The notes below the pieces were generated by a model. That model was not told the DNA's origin. It saw only the letters and a program-made list of their open reading frames with translations, and did not search any database. Both the position numbers and the translations under genes were made by a program. Shown piece by piece: positions 16,901 to 25,110 of a DNA stretch of 64,000 nucleotides. Each line of letters begins with the position of its first letter. Position 1 is the first letter of the stretch. This stretch comes from DATFQE01 sp963739085 (GTDB taxonomy: Bacteria; Actinomycetota; Thermoleophilia; Gaiellales; Gaiellaceae): NCBI GenBank assembly GCA_963739085.1, contig CAVTZA010000020.1, positions 83,661 through 147,660 on the forward strand. The letters are read 5' to 3'.

Positions 16901-17130
16901 CGAAGTAGCGCGACATCAGCGTCGGTGCGCCTCGGGGTCGAGCGTTCGCCGCGTCTGGTCGACTCGGTCACGTCGCAGAAGAGGACCGTGACGGTCTGGC
17001 GCGTCGCCCGGCGCGGCGACATGGCCTCGAGCGGCTGTCCCGCAAGCGAGGCAGAAGCGGGCTCTGCACCGGCTTCTGCCGCCGCAGCTCGTGCACCTGG
17101 GGACGAGTCGAGTCTACGAGCCCTGACCAT
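13908..17130 (-). pseudogene. Zinc ribbon-cyclase-AAA ATPase-TPR regulator, 5' half broken by many indels
   Basis: Pieces in all three minus frames reassemble one protein. From the N-terminus they are a double zinc ribbon (CTSCGG, RARFCLACG), a class III nucleotidyl cyclase (VTVLFCDVTEST, GGTVEKFIGDAVMAVFGVPT, RIGVNTGEVVAGD, FAKRLEEAAAPGEI), an AAA/NACHT-like ATPase (LGPAGIGKSRL, VLEDLHWAEPTFLDLVDYL) and about 550 residues of TPR-like helices in one intact frame (13908-15300) ending LAESLDRPPARE. At least seven frame changes, insertions and deletions both, lie between about 15.3 and 17.1 kb, yet the residues between them stay conserved. This fits poor local sequence quality more than slow decay, but true inactivation is possible. 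Such proteins are common putative signalling ATPases in actinobacteria; target unknown. Confidence 0.75.
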
Positions 17131-17158
17131 GGGCTCCCTTTCCTACGGGTGCGGCGAG

Positions 17159-17164
17159 TACACT
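17159..17164 (+). promoter_or_regulatory. -10 box TACACT close to the ffh start
   Basis: TACACT ends nine bases before GTG 17174. It lies in the divergent gap between the cyclase-type regulator and ffh, where a promoter is required. Confidence 0.4.
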
Positions 17165-17173
17165 GTTCGGCCC

Positions 17174-18502
<1,329 letters not shown>

Positions 18503-18503
18503 G

Positions 18504-18749
18504 ATGGCAGTACGGATGAGGCTCACGCGAGTGGGCTCGAAGAAGAACCCGATCTACCGCGTCGTGGTGGCGGACTCGCGTTCGCCGCGCGACGGCAAGT
18601 TCATCGAGATCGTCGGGCGCTACAACCCGCAGACCGACCCCTCGACGATCGAGTTCGACGAGGACAAGGTCAAGGACTGGCTCGGCAAGGGTGCGAGCCC
18701 GAGCGGCACCGTGCAGCGGCTCCTCAAGGCGAAGAACCTCGTTGGCTGA
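18504..18749 (+). CDS. rpsP: 30S ribosomal protein S16
   Basis: 81 aa with MAVRMRLTRVGSKKNPIYRV and FIEIVGRYNPQTDP, diagnostic of S16, which binds 16S rRNA in the small-subunit body. GAAGAAGG before ATG 18504 is the ribosome-binding site and lies within the end of ffh. The khpA start TTG 18742 overlaps the rpsP stop by eight bases, so the two are probably translated together. Confidence 0.97.
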   Translation: MAVRMRLTRVGSKKNPIYRVVVADSRSPRDGKFIEIVGRYNPQTDPSTIEFDEDKVKDWLGKGASPSGTVQRLLKAKNLVG

Positions 18750-18972
18750 GCTCGTCGAGTACCTCGCGCGCCAGCTCGTGGACGAGCCGGATGCCGTGCG
18801 CGTCGAGGAGGAGGAGAGCGAGGGCGCGATCGTCCTCCGCCTGCACGTGGCGCAGGACGACGTCGGCAAGGTGATCGGGCGTCAGGGCCGCGTGGCTCGT
18901 GCGCTCCGCGCCGTGGTGCGGGCGAGCGCCGCCCGTCAGCGCCAGCGCGTGCTCCTCGAGATTGCCGGCTGA
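18742..18972 (+). CDS. khpA: KhpA-type KH-domain RNA-binding protein
   Basis: 76 aa consisting of one KH domain: LRLHVAQDDVGKVIGRQGRVARALRAVVRA contains the GxxG loop (GRQG) that grips single-stranded RNA. KhpA family members sit between rpsP and rimM and, with KhpB, bind many RNAs and affect cell length in some bacteria. The TTG start overlaps rpsP, and a TTG for rimM lies within its end. Confidence 0.9.
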   Translation: MAELVEYLARQLVDEPDAVRVEEEESEGAIVLRLHVAQDDVGKVIGRQGRVARALRAVVRASAARQRQRVLLEIAG

Positions 18973-19438
18973 CGATCGAGACGAGCTCGTGACCGTCGGA
19001 ACGGTGGGCAGGTCGCACGGCCTCGGCGGTGCGTTCGTCGTCGAGCGCCCGAGCGAGGACGACACCCGCTTCGCGGTCGGCGCGACGCTCCACGTGCACG
19101 GCGAGCCGGCCGAGGTCGTCGAGTCCAAGCGCGGGGGCGGCGGACGGGTCGTGATCAGGCTCGACCGGAAGGTCGAGCGCGGCGCTGCGCTCCAGGTGCG
19201 GAAGGCCGAACTGGCCCCTCCCGGCCCCGACGGCTACTACGTCTTCGAGCTGGTCGGGCTGGAGGTAGTGGAGGAGGGAGGTCGAAGCCTCGGGCGCGTG
19301 ACCGACGTCGCCCACTACCCGGCCAACGACGTGCTCGAGCTCGAAGGCGGGGTCGTCCTCCCGCTGGTCGGCGCCTGCATCCGCGAGGTCGACACCGGCG
19401 GCGGGCGCATCGTCGTCGCGGAGGGGTTCGCGGAGTAG
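18962..19438 (+). CDS. rimM: Ribosome maturation factor RimM
   Basis: About 158 aa with the RimM N-terminal barrel (VTVGTVGRSHGLGGAFVVER) and the C-terminal PRC-barrel (YYVFELVGLEVVEEGGRSLG, NDVLELEGGVVLPLVG). It helps assemble the 30S head with S19. TTG 18962 overlaps khpA and is favoured by the overlapping style of this operon; GTG 18989 is the alternative. trmD follows two bases after the stop. Confidence 0.92.
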   Translation: MPADDRDELVTVGTVGRSHGLGGAFVVERPSEDDTRFAVGATLHVHGEPAEVVESKRGGGGRVVIRLDRKVERGAALQVRKAELAPPGPDGYYVFELVGLEVVEEGGRSLGRVTDVAHYPANDVLELEGGVVLPLVGACIREVDTGGGRIVVAEGFAE

Positions 19439-19440
19439 CG

Positions 19441-20100
19441 GTGCAGATCGACGTCTTCACGCTCCTCCCGCACGCGTTCGGGTGGATGACCGAGCAGCGC
19501 CCGATCGCGGCGGTGCTCGGGACCGAGCTCGACCTTCGGCTCCTGAACTACCGCGACTGGACGCCGCTGCGGGCGGGCCAGGTCGACGACGAGCCGTACG
19601 GCGGCGGGGCGGGGATGGTACTCCGGGTCGACACGGTCGCCGCGGCGCTCGACGCCGTCTACGGCGGTGCTCCCGACCATCGCGTGATCGCGCTGACCCC
19701 GGCCGGCCGCATGCTCGACCAGGAGCTGGTCGAGGAGCTCGCAGGCGAGGAGCGGCTGACGCTGCTCTCGGCCCGCTTCGAGGGCTTCGACGAGCGCATC
19801 GCCCAGCACCTCGCCTCGGACGCGATCTCGATCGGGCCGTACGTCCTCTCGGGCGGCGAGTTGCCTGCCATGGTCCTGCTCGACGCCGTCGCCCGGCGCC
19901 TCCCCGGAGCGCTCGGCAGCGAGGAATCGGGCCTCGTCGAGAGCTTCTCCCATGAACTGGATGGTGGTCTTGAGTACCCTCAGTACACGAGGCCGGCCGA
20001 GTTCCGCGGATGGCGAGTTCCGGACGTCCTCCTTTCCGGGGACCACAGGAGGATTCAGGAATGGCGCATGGAGCAGAGCAGGCTGCGGAGCGTCGGGTGA
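19441..20100 (+). CDS. trmD: tRNA (guanine-N1)-methyltransferase TrmD
   Basis: TrmD methylates G37 next to the anticodon and prevents frameshifting. The 219-aa product starts MQIDVFTLLPHAFGWM, contains DDEPYGGGAGMVLRVD, and has the SAM-binding trefoil-knot phrase ISIGPYVLSGGELPAMVLLD, with PEFRGW-like AEFRGWRVPDVLLSGDH near the end. The GTG start follows rimM after two bases; lepB begins 40 bases before the trmD end. Confidence 0.97.
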   Translation: MQIDVFTLLPHAFGWMTEQRPIAAVLGTELDLRLLNYRDWTPLRAGQVDDEPYGGGAGMVLRVDTVAAALDAVYGGAPDHRVIALTPAGRMLDQELVEELAGEERLTLLSARFEGFDERIAQHLASDAISIGPYVLSGGELPAMVLLDAVARRLPGALGSEESGLVESFSHELDGGLEYPQYTRPAEFRGWRVPDVLLSGDHRRIQEWRMEQSRLRSVG

Positions 20101-20699
20101 AAAACCCGGTCGACCGCCTGACGGGCCGGCTCCCGCGTGCCTGGAGGATCACGATCGACTGGGTCGTGACGATCGTCGGCGCGATCGCGATCGTGCTCGC
20201 GATCAAGGCCTGGGTCGTCAACCCCTACCGGATCCCGTCCTCCTCGATGGAGCCCACGCTCCACTGCGCGCGGCCCGGCACGGGCTGCGACGCGCGCTTC
20301 TCCGACCGCGTGCTCGCGAACCGCTTCATCTACCACTTCAAGGATCCTGCGCGCGGCGACGTGATCGTGTTCCAGACCCCGGCCAAGGCGCGCCCACAGT
20401 GCGGCGCCGGCGGCACGTTCGTGAAGCGGATCATCGGCCTCCCGGGCGAGATGTGGTCGATGCGGAACGGGTTCGTCCTCATCAACGGGAAGAAACTGGA
20501 CGAGCCCTACATCAAGCCCGACCGGCGCGACCGCGAGAGCTATCCGCCGCAGAAGGTGCCCGAAGGTTCGTACTTCGTGATGGGCGACAACCGGGCCCAG
20601 TCCTGCGACTCCCGCCGCTGGGGCCCGCTTCCAGCCGGCAACCTGATCGGCAAGGTATTCGCGGTCTACTGGCCGCCGAACCGAATTTCCTTGCGCTAG
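20061..20699 (+). CDS. lepB: Signal peptidase I
   Basis: A membrane-anchored serine protease that removes signal peptides outside the membrane. An N-terminal transmembrane helix (ITIDWVVTIVGAIAIVLAIK, about residues 25-45) is followed by box B IPSSSMEPTL with the nucleophilic serine, box D KRIIGLPGE with the general-base lysine, and box E GDNRAQSCDSRRWGPL. About 212 aa. ATG 20061 is preceded by AGGAGG at good distance, so it is preferred to an upstream in-frame ATG. It overlaps trmD by 40 bases. Confidence 0.95.
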   Translation: MAHGAEQAAERRVKNPVDRLTGRLPRAWRITIDWVVTIVGAIAIVLAIKAWVVNPYRIPSSSMEPTLHCARPGTGCDARFSDRVLANRFIYHFKDPARGDVIVFQTPAKARPQCGAGGTFVKRIIGLPGEMWSMRNGFVLINGKKLDEPYIKPDRRDRESYPPQKVPEGSYFVMGDNRAQSCDSRRWGPLPAGNLIGKVFAVYWPPNRISLR

Positions 20700-20730
20700 C
20701 ATTCCGCCCCGGCCCTCGGGCCGTTCTCCC

Positions 20731-21081
20731 ATGCAGAACCCCATCGAGCTACTCGAGCAGCGTCAGCTGCGCTCCGATCTGCCCGAGTTCAAAGCGGGTG
20801 ACACGGTGCGTGTCCACTTCCGCGTGATCGAGGGCCAGCGCAGCCGAATCCAGGTCTTCGAGGGCATCGTGATCAAGCGTCAGGGATCGCGAGTTCGCGA
20901 GACGTTCACCGTGCGAAAGCAGTCGTTCGGTGTGGGCGTCGAGCGGACGTTCCCGCTCCACTCGCCGAAAATCGAGAAGATCGAAGTGATGGCGATCGGC
21001 GACGTGAACCGCGCCAAGCTCTACTACTTGCGGGAGAAAGTGGGCAAGAAGGCGCGCGTCCGCGAGAAGCAGCGCAGGTAG
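20731..21081 (+). CDS. rplS: 50S ribosomal protein L19
   Basis: 116 aa with the L19 features FKAGDTVRVHFRVIEGQRSR, FEGIVIKRQG and FTVRKQSFGVGVERTFPLHS. L19 sits at the interface of the ribosomal subunits. Start ATG 20731 gives the standard length, and its place after trmD-lepB is usual for actinobacteria. Confidence 0.97.
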   Translation: MQNPIELLEQRQLRSDLPEFKAGDTVRVHFRVIEGQRSRIQVFEGIVIKRQGSRVRETFTVRKQSFGVGVERTFPLHSPKIEKIEVMAIGDVNRAKLYYLREKVGKKARVREKQRR

Positions 21082-21096
21082 CTCCGGCGGCGGCGC

Positions 21097-21102
21097 TATT
21101 CT
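21097..21102 (+). promoter_or_regulatory. -10 box TATTCT for a leaderless rnhB transcript
   Basis: TATTCT, the best -10 match in this set, is followed by seven bases and GTG 21110. It begins only 15 bases after the rplS stop. Confidence 0.55.
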
Positions 21103-21109
21103 CGCCGCC

Positions 21110-21784
21110 GTGGCCCGCGCCCCGATTCACCGCCTTCTTCGCTTCGATCGCAACCTCGGCGCGCGGTTCGTCGCCGGCGCTGACGAGGCCGGGAGGGGCT
21201 CGCTGGCCGGGCCGCTCGTCGTTGCCGGCGTGCTACTCGACTACTCGTGCCTCCGCGACCACCGCGTCCGGCCGCTGGCGCTGCTGAACGACTCGAAGCA
21301 GGTCGCGCCGGAGGAGCGGGAGCAGGTGTTCCGTGCAGTGCTGCACTGTGCGGAACGCGTCTGTGTGAAGGTGATCTCGGCGTCCGAGATCGACCGCAAC
21401 GGCCTGCACAAGTCCAACCTGGCCGGATTGCGGGCGGCCTTGTCGGCGCTCGCGCCGCCGGCGGAGGCCTGCCTCGTCGACGGCTTTCGCCTCGGGCCGA
21501 CGGCCCCGCCGCACCAGGCGGTGGTCGACGGCGACACCAAGAGTGCCGCGATCGCCGCGGCGTCGATCGTCGCGAAGGTCGTCCGCGACCGTGCGATGCG
21601 CCGGATGGACGCGCTCTACCCGCAGTACGGGTTCCGGTCACACGTCGGCTACATCACACCGGGGCACTCAGCGATTGTCCGTCAGCGCGGGCCGTCGGAG
21701 ATCCACCGCCGCTCGTTCGAGGCGCTCTGCTACTCGCCCGAGGCCTACGACGCAGTCCATGCCGAGGCGGGGGTCGGGGCATAG
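21110..21784 (+). CDS. rnhB: Ribonuclease HII
   Basis: RNase HII removes ribonucleotides misincorporated in DNA and RNA of RNA:DNA hybrids. The 224-aa product has the DEAGRG metal site (VAGADEAGRGSLAGPLVVA), LNDSKQVAPEEREQ, and later DGDTKSAAIAAASIVAKVVRDR, the family signature. GTG 21110 is supported by the -10 box. It overlaps yraN by 26 bases. Confidence 0.96.
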   Translation: MARAPIHRLLRFDRNLGARFVAGADEAGRGSLAGPLVVAGVLLDYSCLRDHRVRPLALLNDSKQVAPEEREQVFRAVLHCAERVCVKVISASEIDRNGLHKSNLAGLRAALSALAPPAEACLVDGFRLGPTAPPHQAVVDGDTKSAAIAAASIVAKVVRDRAMRRMDALYPQYGFRSHVGYITPGHSAIVRQRGPSEIHRRSFEALCYSPEAYDAVHAEAGVGA

Positions 21785-22100
21785 CGCCGAGCGGCGCGCC
21801 GTCTGGCACTACCGGCTGAGGGGCTTCCGCGTCCTGGCCGTCAACGCCTGGGCGGGCGGCCACGAGCTCGACCTCGTCGTGCGCCGCGGGCGTCGACTCG
21901 CGTTCGTCGAGGTGAAGCACAAGGCCGGTTCCGACCACGGCGACCCGCTCGAGATGGTCGGGCCGCAGAAGCAGCGTCGCGTGAGGCGTGCCGCGGAAGC
22001 CTGGCTCGCGGCCCACCCGGACGTCGCCGACCTCGACGTCTCGTTCGAGGTGGTGGCCGTTCGCCCCGACGGAGTCGAGCGCGTGGTCGAGGCGTTCTGA
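21759..22100 (+). CDS. yraN: UPF0102 (YraN-family) predicted endonuclease
   Basis: 113 aa with the YraN pattern: YRLRGFRVLAVNAWAGGHELDLV, then RRLAFVEVKHK, which gives the E-x(n)-D-x(n)-ExK arrangement of restriction-endonuclease-like folds. Function in the family is not established; it is usually next to rnhB and dprA/comM, as here. ATG 21759 overlaps the rnhB end. Confidence 0.88.
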   Translation: MPRRGSGHSAERRAVWHYRLRGFRVLAVNAWAGGHELDLVVRRGRRLAFVEVKHKAGSDHGDPLEMVGPQKQRRVRRAAEAWLAAHPDVADLDVSFEVVAVRPDGVERVVEAF

Positions 22101-22140
22101 GGGCATCCGCGAGGAGCCGCGTCGGGGCCGTCGAAGTCGG

Positions 22141-23265
22141 ATGGTCGTGGCACCGACGCAGGACGCCCTCTACGACGAGATCGACCTCGAGCTCTCCTGG
22201 TCGGAGCGGGAGCTGCCCGAGCGCGAGCGGACGAAGCACGTCCACCGGCTCCATCCCTATCTCGGCAAGTTCATCCCGCAGCTGGTCGAGGCGCTGCTCG
22301 CGCGGCACTTCCCGGCAGGAGGACGCGTGCTCGATCCCTTTGCCGGCTCGGGGACGACGCTCGTCCAGGCGCTCGAGAGCGGCCTGGACGCCGCGGGAGC
22401 GGACGTGGCCGCCTTCAACTGCCTGCTCATGCGCGTCAAGACGCGCAGCTACAACCTGTTCGTTCTCGAGCGCGAGGTGCGCGATGCGCTCGCGCGGTTC
22501 GAGGCGGGGGAGGGGCTCCCCGGCGAGGCTCCGGACTACGCGGTCGAGTGGTTCGCGCCGCAGGCCCTGGGGGAGCTGCTGCGCTTCCGCTCGCTCGCGG
22601 ACGACTACGAGCACGCGGACGTCCTGCGCGTCGTGCTCGCTCGGGCCGCCCGGTCGGCGCGCCTCACCCCGCACTTCGACCTGGACTTCCCCCGCGCACC
22701 CCAGCGCGACGAGTACTGGTGCCACAAGCACCGCCGCGTCTGCCGTCCGGTCGACCGCGCCGCGCATTTCGTCCGTCGCTACGGCCTCGACACGGTCAAG
22801 CGGATCAAGGAGTTCGCGCGGGTGCGTGCGCGTGGGCGCGAGGCCGAGGTGCTCCACGGTGACTCGCGAGAGCTCGCGTTCGGCGGCCCCTTCGACGGCG
22901 TGGTCACCTCGCCGCCCTATCCCGGGCTGATCGACTACCACGGTCAGCACCGGTACGCCTACGAGCTGCTCGGGCTGGACGAGCTGCGCGAGCTCGAGCT
23001 CGGGAGCGCGGGCCGCGGGACGAGCGCGGCTGCGCTGGCCGCGTACTCCGAGGGGATCGCGGCGACATTCGCCAATGCAGCGGGATCGCTCCGGCCGGGC
23101 GCGCCGGTCGTAATCGTCATCAACGACCGGCGCGACCTCTATCCCCCGATCCTCGAGCGCGCCGGGCTCCGGCTCGAGGGCCGGTACCGCCGTCACGTGA
23201 ACCGGCGCACGGGCCGTCGCGCGGGGGAGTTCTTCGAGGACGTGCTGGTCGCTCGACCGGTCTAG
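22141..23265 (+). CDS. Solitary DNA methyltransferase, probable N4-cytosine or N6-adenine type
   Basis: About 374 aa. Near the N-terminus LDPFAGSGTTLVQALESGLDA is the SAM-binding motif I region, and later VVTSPPYPGLIDYHGQH provides catalytic motif IV (SPPY, more often seen in N4-cytosine enzymes). I precedes IV only if the domain order is circularly permuted, which is known in several DNA methylases. The opening HVHRLHPYLGKFIPQLVEAL is typical of actinobacterial relatives. No restriction gene lies nearby, so a regulatory or housekeeping methylase is more likely than a restriction-modification system (inference). Its TAG forms the first bases of a snap-back element. Confidence 0.85.
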   Translation: MVVAPTQDALYDEIDLELSWSERELPERERTKHVHRLHPYLGKFIPQLVEALLARHFPAGGRVLDPFAGSGTTLVQALESGLDAAGADVAAFNCLLMRVKTRSYNLFVLEREVRDALARFEAGEGLPGEAPDYAVEWFAPQALGELLRFRSLADDYEHADVLRVVLARAARSARLTPHFDLDFPRAPQRDEYWCHKHRRVCRPVDRAAHFVRRYGLDTVKRIKEFARVRARGREAEVLHGDSRELAFGGPFDGVVTSPPYPGLIDYHGQHRYAYELLGLDELRELELGSAGRGTSAAALAAYSEGIAATFANAAGSLRPGAPVVIVINDRRDLYPPILERAGLRLEGRYRRHVNRRTGRRAGEFFEDVLVARPV

Positions 23266-23436
23266 GAGGGTCTGGCGGAATATCGCTCGTTGCCGGGGTG
23301 CGATGGTCGTTCCGAGGCAAGGACGCAGGGAGTGTTCGTGTAGCTGGGACGCGTAGCGTGGGCGCGACCGAGGACGCCGCCTCGGGGCGAGCAGCGCGGC
23401 CCGGCGGCACAGCCGTTATTTCGCCAGACCCTCCTA
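23263..23436. repeat. Snap-back element between two convergent stop codons (174 bp)
   Basis: Same family as the copies at 7.8 and 56.1 kb but inverted. Ends are TAGGAGGGTCTGGCGGAATA and its approximate complement TTCGCCAGACCCTCCTA. The TAG of the methyltransferase (23263-23265) and the TAG of the convergent aminopeptidase (23434-23436 on the other strand) are the outermost bases of the two arms, so the element exactly fills the space between the two coding regions. Confidence 0.92.
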
Positions 23437-24645
23437 CGCCAGCTGCCAGACGTTCTCGCGCAGGAGCGGGATAACCGCGCCGTCCTTGCGGATGCCGTCG
23501 ACGTCGACCTCGGCGCCGCCGATCATGAAGTCCGTATGGATGTTCGACTGGTTGATGCCCACCGCGAGCTGCTCCTCCGCAGGGAGCGCCAAGGCGTCGT
23601 CGGTGACCGCGCCCGCCGAGTGGCCGTACGCGATGTGGCAAGCAGCGTTCTCGTCGAACAGCGTGTTGAAGAACGTCAGGCCCGTCCGGGCCACACGTGA
23701 CTCCTGATCCACGAGCGCGAGCTCTCCGAGACGCGCTGCGCCCTCGTCGATCGCCACCTGCTGGCGAACGACCTCTGCGCCCTTGTCGGCGTTGACCTCG
23801 ACGATCGCGCCGTCGCGAAACCGCACCTCGAGACCCTCGACCACGAGGCCGTTGAGCGGCAGTGGCTTCGTCGACCGCACGACGCCCTCGGTGCGGGCGC
23901 GGTCCGGGGTCACGAAGACTTCCTCGGTGGGCATGTTCGCGACGAAGGCGCGCTCGGCGATGTAGTTCCTGCCGCTGCGCCAGTGCGACTGCGGCAGCAA
24001 TCCGACGTTGAGGTCGGTCCCGCCGCCGTGCAGGCGCACCGAGTCGAGACGGAGCTCGTTGAGCGCGCTCGCACGCGACTCCAGGCGTTCGACATGGTCG
24101 AGCCAGGCGGCCGTAGGATCGTCTTCGTCCAGGCGTACGGTGGTCGAGATCGCCTGCCAGAGGCGGTCCACGTCTGGTGTCCCGAGAGCCCGCTCGGCCC
24201 ACCCCGCGGTCGGGTAGCTCGCGATCGTCCAGCGGACCCGATCGCCGAGCGCGACGCGGATCCGTTCCGCCGTCAGGTCCTGCGCTCGTGGGATGGCGAC
24301 GCGCTTGGGATCGAGGTCGTCGAAGAGGCGAGGAGCCGGGTCGCCGCTGAACGAGACCAGCGCGGCTCCGCGGTCCTCGATCGCCCTTGCACGGTCGATG
24401 AGCCAGGGCGCGCCCCGCTGAATCTCCTCCACCGGGGCATGCTCGACCATCGCGGCGTCCACGAACTTGTCCACGTAGGCGACGTCCACGCGGCGGGCGC
24501 CCGCCCGGTAACCGGCGCGCGCCACGGCGCGGGCAAGCGGAGCGTGCTCGACGAAGCAGTCGATGAAGAGCTCTTGCCCTTCCTCGAGGTTCACGCCGAC
24601 GCTCACGAGGAGCTCCGCGTAGCGATCGAGATCTGCGGGGGTCAT
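23434..24645 (-). CDS. M29-family aminopeptidase
   Basis: A 403-aa metallo-aminopeptidase of the M29 (AmpS/thermophilic aminopeptidase) type, removing N-terminal amino acids in the cytoplasm. Family phrases are LLVSVGVNLEEGQELFIDC and VDVAYVDKF in the N-terminal domain, LHGGGTDLNVGLLPQSHW, NMPTEEVFVTPD, and the metal-binding end HIAYGHSAG with NIHTDFMIGG. The start ATG 24645 follows directly on an AT-rich inverted repeat. The stop is within the snap-back element. Confidence 0.93.
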   Translation of the reverse strand: MTPADLDRYAELLVSVGVNLEEGQELFIDCFVEHAPLARAVARAGYRAGARRVDVAYVDKFVDAAMVEHAPVEEIQRGAPWLIDRARAIEDRGAALVSFSGDPAPRLFDDLDPKRVAIPRAQDLTAERIRVALGDRVRWTIASYPTAGWAERALGTPDVDRLWQAISTTVRLDEDDPTAAWLDHVERLESRASALNELRLDSVRLHGGGTDLNVGLLPQSHWRSGRNYIAERAFVANMPTEEVFVTPDRARTEGVVRSTKPLPLNGLVVEGLEVRFRDGAIVEVNADKGAEVVRQQVAIDEGAARLGELALVDQESRVARTGLTFFNTLFDENAACHIAYGHSAGAVTDDALALPAEEQLAVGINQSNIHTDFMIGGAEVDVDGIRKDGAVIPLLRENVWQLA

Positions 24646-24659
24646 ATAGATACGTCTAT
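24646..24659. promoter_or_regulatory. AT-rich inverted repeat touching the aminopeptidase start codon
   Basis: On the minus strand ATAGA-CGTA-TCTAT immediately precedes ATG 24645. It is AT-rich in a GC-rich genome and overlaps the probable -10 region, so it is a candidate repressor site. No regulator gene is adjacent. Confidence 0.35.
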
Positions 24660-25097
24660 CAGAGTTAGCCTAGATGGTCGAGAGCGAGGTAGCCCGCGTC
24701 GGCGTCCGCCGTCCGGCGCTCCGCAGGCCAGCGAGCGTAACGACTACGGGCTCGGTGAGCGTCGGATCCTCCGGATTGGACTCGCTTTCGACACGAATGC
24801 GGCGCGAAGACGTGCCTGATCCGGTTCGAGTAGCCCTCTCGGAGCATCGTTCTGGCCGCCTCGACCCGAGCCGCATAGCCGGTCTGCTCGAAAAGCGAAA
24901 AGGAGCCCCCGCCACGACGCGACGCACCAAGGGGCGCGCTCGCCGCTATGCGTCGTGGCGAAGGCTCCTGGCGACGAGTATGAACCCTCGGCGGGAAAAA
25001 CGGAAGTGGCCTTCGGGCGCCGGTCTCGGTGGCGTCTGTGGACGACGTGTGACGGAGTCGGCATGAAGCCGTGAGTGTGTCGTGCGCCGCCCGCGTC
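24660..25097. other. Long intergenic stretch with no supportable gene
   Basis: Between the divergent aminopeptidase and comM genes about 440 bases show no convincing protein. Open frames on both strands are Arg-rich shadows without ribosome-binding sites or recognisable motifs. The only clear structure is the hairpin at 24901-24969. A weaker inverted pair (GTCGAGAGCGAG near 24676 and CTCGCTTTCGAC near 24780) lies upstream of it. Confidence 0.4.
24901..24969. repeat. 69-bp hairpin in the aminopeptidase-comM gap
   Basis: AGGAGCC pairs with GGCTCCT at the ends and GCCACGACGC with GCGTCGTGGC further in, separated by a three-base internal loop, giving 17 perfect pairs. No T-run follows on either strand. 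It may be the core of a smaller snap-back element or part of an untranslated RNA. Confidence 0.55.
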
Positions 25098-25103
25098 TAG
25101 CGT
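25098..25103 (+). promoter_or_regulatory. -10 box TAGCGT for a leaderless comM transcript
   Basis: TAGCGT, seven bases, then GTG 25111. The spacing is the same as at sepIVA, rnhB and the glutamate dehydrogenase gene. Confidence 0.45.
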
Positions 25104-25110
25104 CGGCCGA

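Noticed and set aside
22141..23265. Restriction-modification system
   Set aside because: No endonuclease-like gene on either side; YraN is a housekeeping family, not a restriction partner.
24720..24800. tRNA-like sequence in the comM upstream gap
   Set aside because: A TTCGA-like string is present but no acceptor or anticodon stem can be drawn.
24674..25066. 130-codon frame between aminopeptidase and comM
   Set aside because: Arg/Ser-rich, no ribosome-binding site, includes a hairpin repeat, and no recognisable fold.
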